A stretch of 64,000 nt of DNA from Bacillus spongiae (GCF_037120725.1 NZ_JBBAXC010000007.1:62001-126000), one strand, 5' to 3'. Counted from the first letter of the stretch, positions 26,178 to 34,816 are shown. The notes: generated by a model not told the origin, from the letters alone. Numbers and translations are program-made.

Positions 26178-26288
26178 ATGGTCTACATAAAGATGAGCTA
26201 CCCTGAGAATCGGGGAATGACAGAGATAAAAGCTTACTTAAATAACGAAGGTAAGTTTATTTGTGAGAAATGTTTTAACATCAAATAA
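26178..26288 (+). CDS. Possible 36-residue small protein
   Basis: A short frame begins MVYIKMSYPENRGMTEIK behind AAAGGAAAT and ends with a CEKC pair, the spacing of a metal-binding knuckle. Similarity to known small proteins is not recognised. It could equally be the remnant of a larger gene, since the region between the terminator at 25991 and the TraB-like gene is otherwise broken. Confidence 0.25.
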   Translation: MVYIKMSYPENRGMTEIKAYLNNEGKFICEKCFNIK

Positions 26289-26352
26289 TAATGTTTTTAA
26301 ATAGGGTAGTTTTATGGAAGACATAACTACAGTAAATAAGGAGGGCTTTTCT

Positions 26353-27087
26353 ATGGAAGAAATGAAACCACAAATAATGATATTAGGTACCTTTCATATG
26401 CGATATACACCTGATATATATAGGTATGATGTAAATAATTTATTAAATAATAGAAAGCAACAAGAAATTAGAGAAGTTGTAGAGAAAATTAAAAGGTTTA
26501 ATCCAACAAAGCTAGCGTTTGAAGTGGTTAAAGAGGAAGAAGAAGCGTTAAATAAAGATTATAAACAGTATTTAAAAGGTGAGCTTGAGTTAAAAGTTGA
26601 TGAAGTTCACCAATATGGTTTTAGAGTGGCTTCAGAATTAAATCATAATCAAGTTTATGCAGTTGATTGGATGAAATCTGTTGGGAATAGGGGGATAGGT
26701 CAGGTATTCGATTGGGCGAAAAGTGAACAACCTGTCCTGTATAATTACATAAACGACAAATATCGTTCTAAAAAAGAATATAATTCAGCCGACAGAAACC
26801 TTGTGGAGTTAATGAAAGAACTAAATGAAGAAAGTAGTGTAAAGAAAGAGCACGAAATGTACATGGCAGTTGCACGTATTGGAAGCGAAGATGATTATGT
26901 AGGGATTGATTGGTTGAGGTGGTGGTACCAAAGAAATTTAATCATTTACTCTAACTTAGCTAAAATATCAAATTCTCCATCAGACAGAACTGTATTAATA
27001 ATTGGGGCCGCTCATGTACATTTAGTCTCCCAATTCCTTAAAGAAAGTGGAATGTTTGATGTAGTTCCAGCAATTAATTATCTTTAA
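26353..27087 (+). CDS. DUF5694 (TraB/ChaN-like) protein
   Basis: The 244-residue protein opens with PQIMILGTFHMRYTPD and ends with a VLIIGAAHVHLVSQFL motif. These histidine-containing segments place it in the TraB/PrgY-EreA-ChaN superfamily, which includes metal-dependent hydrolases, and specifically near DUF5694. The FEVVKEEEEALNKDY helix between them is typical. The ATG at 26353 follows AAGGAGGG; an earlier ATG at 26314 lacks a good site. The last base of its stop directly abuts the inverted HAD fragment. The substrate is unknown. Confidence 0.7.
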   Translation: MEEMKPQIMILGTFHMRYTPDIYRYDVNNLLNNRKQQEIREVVEKIKRFNPTKLAFEVVKEEEEALNKDYKQYLKGELELKVDEVHQYGFRVASELNHNQVYAVDWMKSVGNRGIGQVFDWAKSEQPVLYNYINDKYRSKKEYNSADRNLVELMKELNEESSVKKEHEMYMAVARIGSEDDYVGIDWLRWWYQRNLIIYSNLAKISNSPSDRTVLIIGAAHVHLVSQFLKESGMFDVVPAINYL

Positions 27088-27183
27088 GATTCTATAAAAG
27101 ATATTAAAAATAAAGCTGACGTAGTGACTTTTTCTAATCATGATGATGGCGTTTATCATGATTTAGAGAAACACTTATTCTAA
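27088..27183 (+). pseudogene. C-terminal piece of a Cof-type HAD gene (inverted)
   Basis: Starting right after the DUF5694 stop, one frame reads DSIKDIKNKADVVTFSNHDD, then GVYHDLEKHLF and TAA. This is the standard C-terminus of Cof/YxeH-type HAD phosphatases (ADVVT.SN.EDGV..). The rest of such a gene lies on the opposite strand at about 27310-27895 and ends where this piece should begin, so a local inversion separated them. Confidence 0.65.
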
Positions 27184-27252
27184 TGGGGGAGTTCATTTAC
27201 GTTTTTACTATTGGGTGCTACTATCGAAGAAATACAACTTTAAGCAACTATT

Positions 27253-27286
27253 TTTAACCCCGCCTTACTAGTAGGACGGGGTTAAA
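27253..27286. terminator. Inverted repeat, terminator-like
   Basis: TTTAACCCCG pairs perfectly with CGGGGTTAAA around a 14-base loop. T-rich sequence flanks the left side (favouring minus-strand use) and a weaker T content the right. It lies within the segment thought to be inverted. Confidence 0.55.
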
Positions 27287-27309
27287 TAGTATTGTGGATT
27301 TAATACACT

Positions 27310-27895
27310 ATGGTAAATAACAAGGACCTTTAAGAAGAGTCCCATTGGAGCATTTTCCATAGCAATTCCTATCATCTCTAGTCATTATAATAATCTCCAA
27401 TAGCGATTATCAGATTTATCCATTTTCAGTTTATGCAACAGCTGCTCTAATGCACTAGCCTTGTTTGCTTTAGGGTGTATAATGTCCTGGAAAAATCCAT
27501 CGCTAGTTTTGCGCAATTTCCTTAGTTTAATGTCTCTCCATCCATCTATCCTTTGTTGATCATCTACAGTAAATTTCATTACTTTATCGATCAGTAATGC
27601 TTAAGATGTCTTTATGTATTTTGGGAACAAGATTAAACTTTTTGTATAACTCTGTTTGATAAACGTCCATTCTTTTGGTATAAAAATCAAGGGCCGTACA
27701 AATAGAAAAGTGGAAATCATGTTTTCTACAGTATTTTATAATAGGTGCTACTTCTTGTATGTCATAGGAAAATTCGTGTAAGATCGATTTATTATCAGTC
27801 TTTAGAGTGGTTGCTCCGTTATAAGAGACGAGGATTCCTTTGCCCATTATAGCTTCTATTATGGGTAGCTCTTTCTTAAACTTAGAACACTTTTA
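27310..27895 (-). pseudogene. Broken Cof-type HAD phosphatase gene
   Basis: Two open pieces (27584-27847 and 27385-27579) read as consecutive parts of a Cof-type HAD hydrolase: ILVSYNGATTLKTDNK, then YSYDI-like cap sequence, then FFQDIIHPKANKASALEQLL and KLKMDKSD. Beyond that the sequence continues AIGDYYND and IGIAMENAP only if two frameshifts are allowed. The N-terminal DxDGT motif is missing, and the C-terminal end is found inverted at 27088-27183. The gene cannot make a working enzyme. Confidence 0.75.
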
Positions 27896-27923
27896 AATGG
27901 TATGATTTTCTTAGTTGGGATGT

Positions 27924-28898
27924 TTAAGTTGATTTTCGAGCAATTAGTTGCAAATCGAAAAGGTTTGATAACGGGACAATTTGCTTATGAATTAAGTTAT
28001 TTAGTAAGAAGACTGCTTTCTTTCCTAACTCTTTAACGGGCTGTTGAATGGTTGTTAGCTCGGTAATTTGTGCAATAGGCTGATTATCAAACCCTACAAT
28101 CGCTAGATCTTCTGGTATACGTAATTCTTGATTGGCTAATTCATAATACAACCCAGCGGCTACTTGGTCGCTACCTACGATCATTGCTGTTGGTCGTTCT
28201 TTTTGCTCAATGAGATTTCTTGCAATCTCGCGGCCATGATCAATAGTATACTGTTCTGAGAAATACCACTCTTCTTGCCAATTAAGTTCATAGAGTTCTT
28301 GAAAGTGGAAAAAAGATTCTCTTCTAGTTACGCCTACACCACTTTGAGGATTTCCGATACATAAGCCCATTTTTTGATGTCCGCGCTCTCTTAAATGATC
28401 GATGGCTAGCTGAATACCATGTCCGTGATTAACATATACACGTGGAAGGATATTGCTATTAGAGTTTTCACAGGAAACAACGTTCAAATATTGAGCGAAA
28501 TGATCGACGGTGGCAGTGGGCAGTACACTAGAACCTAAAATAAGCCCATCGATTTGTTGGTGTTTCAGTTTATCAAAAAACTGTAATTCTTTTTTAGGAT
28601 CGTTATTAGACTGATACACAAGCAAGCTGTAATCAAATTGATGACATTCTTCACCGATACCTTCAATTAAGCTACTAAAAAATGGATGGCTTATTTTCGG
28701 TACTATTACGCCTAAAACGTTTGTTCGTCCTCTAGATAAATTGATTGCATTTAAATTTGGCACGTAATGCAATTCTTTCATTGCCTGAAAAACGGCTTCT
28801 CGTTTATCGTGCTTCACATAAGGATGGTGATTCAGAACACGAGATACGGTTGTTCGAGACACGTTCGCTCTTTTGGCTATTTCGGTAATGTTACTCAT
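27924..28898 (-). CDS. LacI-family transcriptional regulator
   Basis: The 324-residue protein starts with a LacI helix-turn-helix (ITEIAKRANVSRTTVSRVLN) and hinge (YVPNLNAINLSRGRTNVLGV), followed by a periplasmic-binding-protein-like sugar domain with the closing VGFDNQPIAQI motif. A GGAGGGAAC site precedes the ATG. It is not adjacent to a sugar transporter; the intact HAD phosphatase gene lies upstream on the same strand and a broken HAD gene downstream, so a sugar-phosphate-related role is plausible but unproven. The effector is unknown. Confidence 0.87.
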   Translation of the reverse strand: MSNITEIAKRANVSRTTVSRVLNHHPYVKHDKREAVFQAMKELHYVPNLNAINLSRGRTNVLGVIVPKISHPFFSSLIEGIGEECHQFDYSLLVYQSNNDPKKELQFFDKLKHQQIDGLILGSSVLPTATVDHFAQYLNVVSCENSNSNILPRVYVNHGHGIQLAIDHLRERGHQKMGLCIGNPQSGVGVTRRESFFHFQELYELNWQEEWYFSEQYTIDHGREIARNLIEQKERPTAMIVGSDQVAAGLYYELANQELRIPEDLAIVGFDNQPIAQITELTTIQQPVKELGKKAVFLLNNLIHKQIVPLSNLFDLQLIARKST

Positions 28899-29052
28899 TT
28901 AAGGTTCCCTCCCTTCATCATCACGGTGTATTTTTTTCTACATGTCTAAGAAGTCTAGATAGACAATGAAATGATTGCTTTAAATCAGTGCGTCTATTCA
29001 ACAGAGCATCAGGAAGTAGCATTCCCACATCGTTTTCGTTATTGTCATCAAT

Positions 29053-29172
29053 TTAGGTAGTGAGCATCGTTTTCCTGTTAAGCTCATCATTTATCTCTTG
29101 GGCAATTTGATACTTAGACTTCAATAAGTCAGTCGATGAGATGAAGATAGCATCTGTCACGATGCTGTTCAC
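29053..29172 (-). CDS. Possible 39-residue ORF overlapping the HAD stop
   Basis: A GTG at 29172 overlaps the HAD stop codon and opens a frame with protein-like composition: DAIFISSTDLLKSKYQIAQE, then INDELNRKT. It lacks its own ribosome binding site, but could be translationally coupled or be the remnant of a following gene. I do not recognise it. Confidence 0.2.
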   Translation of the reverse strand: MNSIVTDAIFISSTDLLKSKYQIAQEINDELNRKTMLTT

Positions 29173-30044
29173 TTTATACTTCTGGTTGTCTGTTCATGAA
29201 TAAAATGATCAAATGCATAGGCCACTCCACAATCATCATTTGTTAACGTTTTATAGGTGGCCATATTTACTAGCTCATCATCAGCATTCCCCATGGCAAT
29301 GCTTTTCCCCGCTACTTTGAACATCGGAATATCATTTTGATTATCGCCAATCGTTACAGTATGCTTCACGGATATACCGTAATACTCACATAGTTGATGT
29401 AAGGCAGTCCCTTTATCGATTCCTGACGTCATGATTTCTATATTAAAGGATCCGGAACTAGAAACCTCGATGCCTTCTAGCTTGTGGCAGAAAGCTTTTG
29501 CTTCCATTAGCTTCGTAGTATTTGGAGAAACGACCATTAATTTTATTATGGAAGGGTACGTTGTCGGGAGAATTGGACTTGGAACCTCTTCTAAACCGTA
29601 TTGATATTGTTGAGCCTTAATAGAATTTAAAAAATGATCTGTATCAAATAGCGGATTTTGTGTAACGACATGTCTTAGCTGTGCTGTTAAATAACCATCC
29701 GACAGATCTGATAGAACAATTTTATCAGATAGATAGACTTGAAAATATAGTTTTTCTTCTTTTAACCACTGTAGCAGGGGATAGATAGTATTCTCATTTA
29801 TATATTGTTCGTTCAACTGGAAACCATTGACGAAAAGCTGTGCTCCATTTGCAGCAATAATTGGAACTCGAAGTCCGTATTTTTCTGTTATATGTAAGGC
29901 GTCAAATAGGGCCCTCCCTGTGGCGATAGCGACTATATCCCCTTGTTGTTGTGCTGTTTTGATCGCCTCAATATTTTTCTCGTGAATTGATTGGTTACTT
30001 GACAAAAGGGTTCCATCTAAATCAATGGCAATGATTCTCAACAT
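29169..30044 (-). CDS. Cof-type HAD-superfamily phosphatase
   Basis: The 291-residue enzyme has HAD motif I as IIAIDLDGTLLSS with both catalytic aspartates, motif II around IVAIATGRALFD, a C2-type cap, and motif III/IV as VTIGDNQNDIPMFKVAG. This is the YxeH/YkrA/Cof group, which dephosphorylates sugar phosphates, FMN or PLP-like substrates. The ATG at 30044 has GAGGTAG in front; the frame opens 20 codons earlier without a site. It precedes the LacI regulator on the same strand. Confidence 0.88.
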   Translation of the reverse strand: MLRIIAIDLDGTLLSSNQSIHEKNIEAIKTAQQQGDIVAIATGRALFDALHITEKYGLRVPIIAANGAQLFVNGFQLNEQYINENTIYPLLQWLKEEKLYFQVYLSDKIVLSDLSDGYLTAQLRHVVTQNPLFDTDHFLNSIKAQQYQYGLEEVPSPILPTTYPSIIKLMVVSPNTTKLMEAKAFCHKLEGIEVSSSGSFNIEIMTSGIDKGTALHQLCEYYGISVKHTVTIGDNQNDIPMFKVAGKSIAMGNADDELVNMATYKTLTNDDCGVAYAFDHFIHEQTTRSIK

Positions 30045-30212
30045 CTCTACCTCATTTCGTTTAATTGGAAGTAAAGACATTATAATGTGTGGAACGCGTT
30101 TCATAGCAATAGTAGTAAATAATTTTTGTACATTGACCTTCTTTCCCTTAAATGGAATCGTAGGAAATTCGTAATGCTAAAGCTGTCGGTTTGAGATATC
30201 ATTGTGCATACG

Positions 30213-30243
30213 AGAAAACACCTGCTAGTCGATAACAGGTGCT
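30213..30243 (-). terminator. Terminator of the SDR gene
   Basis: On the minus strand CACCTG pairs with CAGGTG around an 11-base loop and continues TTTTC. Confidence 0.55.
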
Positions 30244-30308
30244 GCTTATACAAAGAAGGGGAGTATTAACATGCCTTATATAATGAATTCACTACTTCCT
30301 AATCGTTA

Positions 30309-31208
30309 TTAAGTATCCGTAATAATGCCTCCGTTTACGTGAAGCACCTGTCCAGTAACGTACGAAGAATCATCGGAAGCTAAATAAACATAGGTTGGGG
30401 CTAGTTCAAATGGTTGCCCAGCCCGTTTCATAGGTGTTTCGGTTCCAAATGTTTTGACATAATCTGCTGAGTAGCTAGAGACTGTGAGTGGTGTCCAAAT
30501 AGGTCCCGGTGCCACAGCATTTACGCGAATCCCGTAGTGAACTAATTGCAATGACAATGAACGAGTGAATGACACCATCGCGCCTTTGGTGGAAGAATAA
30601 TCAATTAACAAAGGTGCTCCTTTATACGCTGTGACGGAGCTAGTATTAATAATGGAACTACCAGGTTTTAAGTGGGGCAAGGCTTCCTGTGTGATGAAAA
30701 AGAGCGGATAAATATTCGTTCTAAATGTATCTTCCAATTGCTCCTTTGTAATATTCATAATACTTTCTTGTGGGAATTGTACACCTTGATTCAACACGAG
30801 GATGTTTACTTTCCCGTAGCAAGACAATGTTTTCCTGACGATATCACGACAAGCCGCTTCTTCACGAAGATCTCCTGGAAGAAGCAAGCACCTGCGTCCA
30901 TATTGTTCAACCATTTGCTTCGTCCTCATGGCATCCTTATGCTCATATAGGTACGGAATGGCTACATCTGCCCCTTCTTTTGCAAAACTAATTGCCACCG
31001 CTCGACCAATGCCACTATCTCCTCCCGTAATAATCGCGACTTTATCCTTTAGTTTTCCGCTTCCTTTATAGTCTGGGTTGTTTGAAATAGGGGGAGGGTT
31101 CATTAAATATTCTAAACCAGGCTGTCGCTCCTGATGCTGTGGAGGAAACGTTATGGGTGTTTTTTTACAAACTGTCTGAACATCATAATAAGGGTAGGTG
31201 GGTATCAT
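30309..31208 (-). CDS. SDR-family oxidoreductase (YhdF/YhxC type)
   Basis: The 300-residue NAD(P)-dependent short-chain dehydrogenase has the cofactor motif ITGGDSGIGRAVA, a catalytic Ser in NTSSVTAY, and Tyr/Lys in DYSSTKGAM (YxxxK). An extended N-terminal tail (TYPYYDVQTVCKK, then PGLEYLMNPPP) is typical of the Bacillus general-stress SDR group (YhdF, YhxC, YdaD). The start could be the ATG at 31208 or 31214; AAAGGTG is better placed for 31208. The substrate is unknown. Confidence 0.85.
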   Translation of the reverse strand: MIPTYPYYDVQTVCKKTPITFPPQHQERQPGLEYLMNPPPISNNPDYKGSGKLKDKVAIITGGDSGIGRAVAISFAKEGADVAIPYLYEHKDAMRTKQMVEQYGRRCLLLPGDLREEAACRDIVRKTLSCYGKVNILVLNQGVQFPQESIMNITKEQLEDTFRTNIYPLFFITQEALPHLKPGSSIINTSSVTAYKGAPLLIDYSSTKGAMVSFTRSLSLQLVHYGIRVNAVAPGPIWTPLTVSSYSADYVKTFGTETPMKRAGQPFELAPTYVYLASDDSSYVTGQVLHVNGGIITDT

Positions 31209-31404
31209 GGTCATATCACCTTTCAACTGTTATCTTCAACCCATGATATTCGTCTAGCTTTGAAAATGTGCTATTACCAAAATTAAGGCTATCCAATGAA
31301 CAAGAACATCTATTCAAAGTGTTGCTTAGATAAAGCTTGTTCCATTTTGTGAACCTTATTTTATAAATGTGCCCCACCGGCTATGGATTTCTCATTTCAA
31401 ACTT

Positions 31405-31434
31405 TATAATCATTTCGAAACAATAATGATTATA
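31405..31434. promoter_or_regulatory. Perfect 10-bp inverted repeat
   Basis: TATAATCATT (31405-31414) pairs with AATGATTATA (31425-31434) across a 10-base spacer. It lies between the SDR start and the Rrf2 gene end in a stretch of 308 bases with no other gene. It may be an operator of the SDR gene or a weak minus-strand terminator of the Rrf2 gene; no T run follows. Confidence 0.45.
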
Positions 31435-31516
31435 GCCCTTCATTATCTGCATCTACAATAGCTGCATTTACAATGATGTTGATAAAGCTTCCAACCTTTC
31501 CACAACCTATTATTGA

Positions 31517-31957
31517 TTACTTACTATTCAACTTCTCTTTCTCCATAATATCCTTCACTACATCTTCTATTGTTACACCCTCAAGAGCCTTTTCCATGGC
31601 AGTTTGGGCTATGGTAAATAAAGGGCCTATCGTACATTGGATATTTCTCCCAACAGGACAATCAGGATTTGGATTTTCATGTATGCTAAATAGTTCATTT
31701 TCCTGAACAACATTCACAGCTTTATATACATCAAGTAAGGTAATTTCAGATAAGCTTTTTGCTAATTCAGCTCCTGCAATACCAGGCCTTACTTTTACCA
31801 ATCCAGCATTTTTAAGCATTCCCATAATTTTTCTAATAACAGCAGGATTAGTGTTTACACTTCCCGCTAAGAATTCAGAAGTGCTGACACCATCTTTATT
31901 AATTTCAATAAGAGCTAATATATGAACTCCTACAGAGAATCGACTACTAATAGACAT
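31517..31957 (-). CDS. Rrf2-family transcriptional regulator (YwnA type)
   Basis: The 146-residue protein shows the Rrf2 winged helix (SRFSVGVHILALI, then STSEFLAGSVNTNPAVIRKI and the wing GLVKVRPGIAGAELAKS). Two cysteines in NPDCPVGRNIQCT are kept, fewer than the three of IscR or NsrR cluster ligands, so it is more likely a redox or small-molecule sensor like YwnA. The ATG at 31957 follows GAAAGGTGAAG. It is divergent from the NTF2-like gene, with two matching operators between them. Confidence 0.85.
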   Translation of the reverse strand: MSISSRFSVGVHILALIEINKDGVSTSEFLAGSVNTNPAVIRKIMGMLKNAGLVKVRPGIAGAELAKSLSEITLLDVYKAVNVVQENELFSIHENPNPDCPVGRNIQCTIGPLFTIAQTAMEKALEGVTIEDVVKDIMEKEKLNSK

Positions 31958-32003
31958 TTTCTTCACCTTTCTTTTTTGAATAGCTTTAGCATAATAGTAC
32001 ACC

Positions 32004-32066
32004 TGTAATTAATTTTATTACAAGTGTGTCTTGACAAAAAATCTAATTGTAATTAATATGATTACA
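32004..32066. promoter_or_regulatory. Twin operators and SigA promoter of the NTF2-like gene
   Basis: TGTAAT-(7)-ATTACA occurs twice, at 32004-32022 and 32048-32066, centres 44 bases apart. Between and over them lies a near-consensus promoter: TTGACA (32031-32036), 17 bases, TAATAT (32054-32059). The second operator covers the -10. The divergent Rrf2 regulator is the obvious binder, giving repression of the NTF2-like gene and probably autoregulation. Confidence 0.8.
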
Positions 32067-32110
32067 GGTAATCGATTAAGTTACAATATAAAATTATAGG
32101 AGTGTTTTAA

Positions 32111-32875
32111 ATGCCAACGAGTCAAGAAAAAGCAATGAAAGTATTACAAAGTCTTGAAAATGCAAATCCAACTGCCATACAAGAGTACATTAATCCTTCG
32201 AAATATATTCAACATAACTTAGCCTTTCCTGATGGAAGAGAAGTGATGGTAGGAGCTTTGGACGACCTTAAAGAAGCGGGAACAACAGTCGATATTAAGA
32301 GAGTTCTTGTAGACGGTGACTTTGTCGCTATTCACACAGATTATCATTTCTTCGGAGCAAAAGCTGGATTTGATATTTTCCGTTTTGAAAATGGTCAGAT
32401 TGTAGAGCATTGGGATAACTTACAGGAGAAGGTAGAAAAGACGCCAAGTGGACATACCATGTTCGATGGGCCAACTGAGATTTTAGATGAAGCCAAAACA
32501 GAAGAAAATAAGACTTTAGTTAAACAATTTATTCAGGACATTTTGATGGGTCAAAATTCAGATAAGCTAACTTCGTATTTTGACAGAGATAAGTACATTC
32601 AACACAATCCAGCAATTGCTGATGGGCTTTCAGGTCTCGGGGCTGCTTTAGAAGCAATGGCAAAACAAGGTATTCAAATGGTCTATAATAAAATTCATAT
32701 GGTTCTTGGGCAAGGTAATTTTGTCTTGACAGTAAGCGAGGGGACTTTCGGGGGAACTCACACGTCATTTTATGACTTGTTCAGAGTTGAGGACGGTAAA
32801 ATTGCTGAACACTGGGATGTAATGGAGACAATTCTGCCAGAAGATCAGCACAAGAACGATAATGGTAAGTTTTAA
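32111..32875 (+). CDS. Tandem NTF2-like (SnoaL-type) protein
   Basis: The 254-residue protein consists of two copies of an NTF2-like/SnoaL domain of about 125 residues. Both contain KYIQHN (PSKYIQHNLAFPDG and RDKYIQHNPAIADG) and an EHWD strand near the end (IVEHWDNLQE and IAEHWDVMET). The family folds into a cone-shaped barrel used by polyketide cyclases, isomerases and small binding proteins. An AGGAG site precedes the ATG. Control by the divergent Rrf2 regulator suggests induction by a reactive compound. The reaction is unknown. Confidence 0.82.
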   Translation: MPTSQEKAMKVLQSLENANPTAIQEYINPSKYIQHNLAFPDGREVMVGALDDLKEAGTTVDIKRVLVDGDFVAIHTDYHFFGAKAGFDIFRFENGQIVEHWDNLQEKVEKTPSGHTMFDGPTEILDEAKTEENKTLVKQFIQDILMGQNSDKLTSYFDRDKYIQHNPAIADGLSGLGAALEAMAKQGIQMVYNKIHMVLGQGNFVLTVSEGTFGGTHTSFYDLFRVEDGKIAEHWDVMETILPEDQHKNDNGKF

Positions 32876-32923
32876 TCGAATCACTAATCAACCGGCCGAT
32901 TTTTAGGTTAGGAGATGCAATGG

Positions 32924-33769
32924 ATGAAAAATGATATTGAGACACGAATTCAATTAGCACAAAAAACAGTGAGTGATGCGGAATATATTTTAGTAGGTGG
33001 TGGAGCGGGGTTATCTGCTGCTGCTGGAATTGAATATAGTGGAAAAAGGTTTATCGAGAATTTTGCCCCTTTTATTGAAAAGTATGGATTGACCGATATG
33101 TATTCTTCTGGTTTTTATTCGTTTCCAACACAAGAGGAGAGATGGGCTTACTGGGCAAAACATATTTTCGTTAACCGGTATGAACCTAGTTCTACTCCTC
33201 TTTACAGAGAATTATATGAATGGGTGAAGGATAAAAAGTATTTTGTCATTACAACCAATGTCGATAGCCAGTTTGAAAAGGCTGGATTCTCTACTAATAA
33301 AATATTTGAAGTTCAAGGGAATTATGGTTACCTTCAATGTTCCAAAGGTTGTCACGATACTCTTTATGATAATGAAAAACTAGTAAAGTCAATGGTACAA
33401 AAAACGGTTAATTGCAAAATATCTACTGAACTTGTGCCAAAATGTCCTGTTTGTGGTGGAGATGTGGATCCACATTTAAGAATAAACCAATACTTTGTCC
33501 AAGATAAATCCTGGTACCAATCCAATAAAGCATATAATGATTTCCTTAAAGAGTCAGAGGGAAAGAAAATAGTTTATTTAGAGATGGGTATTGGATTTAA
33601 TACGCCTGGAATCATTCGTTATCCATTTGAACAAATGACCTACCATAATGAAAAGGCGATGTTAATTCGCTTGAACAGAGAACACCCAGAAGGAGCAAAA
33701 GAAAACAGAAATAAAACCATTGCATTTACAGAGAATATGCAAGATGTAGTAGTAGGAATAAAGAAGTGA
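32924..33769 (+). CDS. Class M sirtuin (SirTM), protein ADP-ribosyltransferase
   Basis: The 281-residue protein has the sirtuin NAD pocket (VGGGAGLSAAAGIEYSG), TTNVD with Asn112, and zinc cysteines C139, C143, C174 and C177. The canonical catalytic His is replaced by Gln131 (FEVQGNYG), and Arg186 is in DPHLRIN. These match Asn118, Gln137 and Arg192 reported for Streptococcus pyogenes SirTM, each offset by six. SirTMs ADP-ribosylate proteins instead of deacylating them. The macrodomain hydrolase follows at 13 bases. The lipoylated carrier GcvH-L and ligase LplA2 found in pathogen operons are absent here. Confidence 0.85.
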   Translation: MKNDIETRIQLAQKTVSDAEYILVGGGAGLSAAAGIEYSGKRFIENFAPFIEKYGLTDMYSSGFYSFPTQEERWAYWAKHIFVNRYEPSSTPLYRELYEWVKDKKYFVITTNVDSQFEKAGFSTNKIFEVQGNYGYLQCSKGCHDTLYDNEKLVKSMVQKTVNCKISTELVPKCPVCGGDVDPHLRINQYFVQDKSWYQSNKAYNDFLKESEGKKIVYLEMGIGFNTPGIIRYPFEQMTYHNEKAMLIRLNREHPEGAKENRNKTIAFTENMQDVVVGIKK

Positions 33770-33782
33770 GGAGTGTGTGGGA

Positions 33783-34679
33783 ATGCCTCAATTACAATTG
33801 CAAGACTATTCGTCATTGATTCATTTAGAGGGTGATTTTGTCCCATCTCTATTATTAACGAATGCTGAAAAGATTGTCGATGAAATAATTAGTCAGTTAT
33901 TAATAGAACCAAATGCCCCAAAAGATGTAGAAATACCTGATAACTATCAGGGAAAACGAAATTTGTTAAGAGCTCTTTTAAATATAAGAGAGGCAAAACC
34001 ATTAAATGCTGACATATTAAATAAGATTAACGCTCTCTTACAAACTGAGTTAAAAGAAAAAGGAATCGTTGAGGTCGAGAAACTTGATTCGGTTGCAAAA
34101 CAATTCCCAAATAATCCTTATAGGCAATCTAATAAATTTAGTTTGTGGCAAGGAGATATTACACAGTTAAACGCTAATGCCATTGTGAATGCAGCAAATA
34201 AACATATGTTGGGTTGTTATCAGCCCTTACACGCCTGTATTGACAATGCCATTCATTCAGCTGCCGGTCCACAACTTAGGGATGACTGTGACATTATTAT
34301 GTCTGCACAAAAGGAGTTAGAGGAAACGGGTAAAGCAAAAATTACTAGCGCTTATAATTTGCCTGCTAATTTTGTGTTGCACACAGTGGGTCCTATTGTT
34401 CCAAAAGGAACTGAATTAACTAAGGAACAAAGGGATGAATTAACATCTAGTTATATCTCTTGTCTGGAATTGGCAAATAAGATTGATAAGATTAAAACTG
34501 TTGCGTTCTGTGCAATATCAACGGGTGTGTTTGGTTTTCCGAAACCAGAAGCTGCACATATCGCCGTAAGCACAGTAAATCAATGGCTAGAATCTCAACC
34601 AAATCATTTTGAAAAAATTATATTTAATGTGTTTAGTGAGGGAGATTTTAATGAGTATGCAAAGGTTTTTACGAGCTAA
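33783..34679 (+). CDS. Zinc-containing macrodomain ADP-ribosyl hydrolase
   Basis: The 298-residue protein has a helical N-terminal extension (residues 1-115) and a macrodomain with QGDITQLNANAIVNAANKHM, the zinc-binding pattern C145-x4-H150-x-C152, and the ribose loop STGVFGFP. This is the Zn-Macro class partnered with SirTM in Staphylococcus and Streptococcus, which removes the ADP-ribose that SirTM adds. The ATG at 33783 follows GTGAGGAG; a GTG two codons earlier is too close to that site. It is co-transcribed with SirTM, and a terminator follows. Confidence 0.88.
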   Translation: MPQLQLQDYSSLIHLEGDFVPSLLLTNAEKIVDEIISQLLIEPNAPKDVEIPDNYQGKRNLLRALLNIREAKPLNADILNKINALLQTELKEKGIVEVEKLDSVAKQFPNNPYRQSNKFSLWQGDITQLNANAIVNAANKHMLGCYQPLHACIDNAIHSAAGPQLRDDCDIIMSAQKELEETGKAKITSAYNLPANFVLHTVGPIVPKGTELTKEQRDELTSSYISCLELANKIDKIKTVAFCAISTGVFGFPKPEAAHIAVSTVNQWLESQPNHFEKIIFNVFSEGDFNEYAKVFTS

Positions 34680-34717
34680 TAGGAGAACTTATTAGCCATA
34701 CCAAAATTGAGATTGAA

Positions 34718-34745
34718 TGAAATGTCTTTTTCATTTCAATTTTTA
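34718..34745 (+). terminator. Terminator after the macrodomain gene
   Basis: TGAAATG pairs with CATTTCA around a 7-base loop, followed by ATTTTT. Confidence 0.6.
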
Positions 34746-34816
34746 AACATAAAGATAGATGATGACCAAATCATCCTTGATTGAACACAAGAGGTATACT
34801 TGATGCGCTATTCCAA

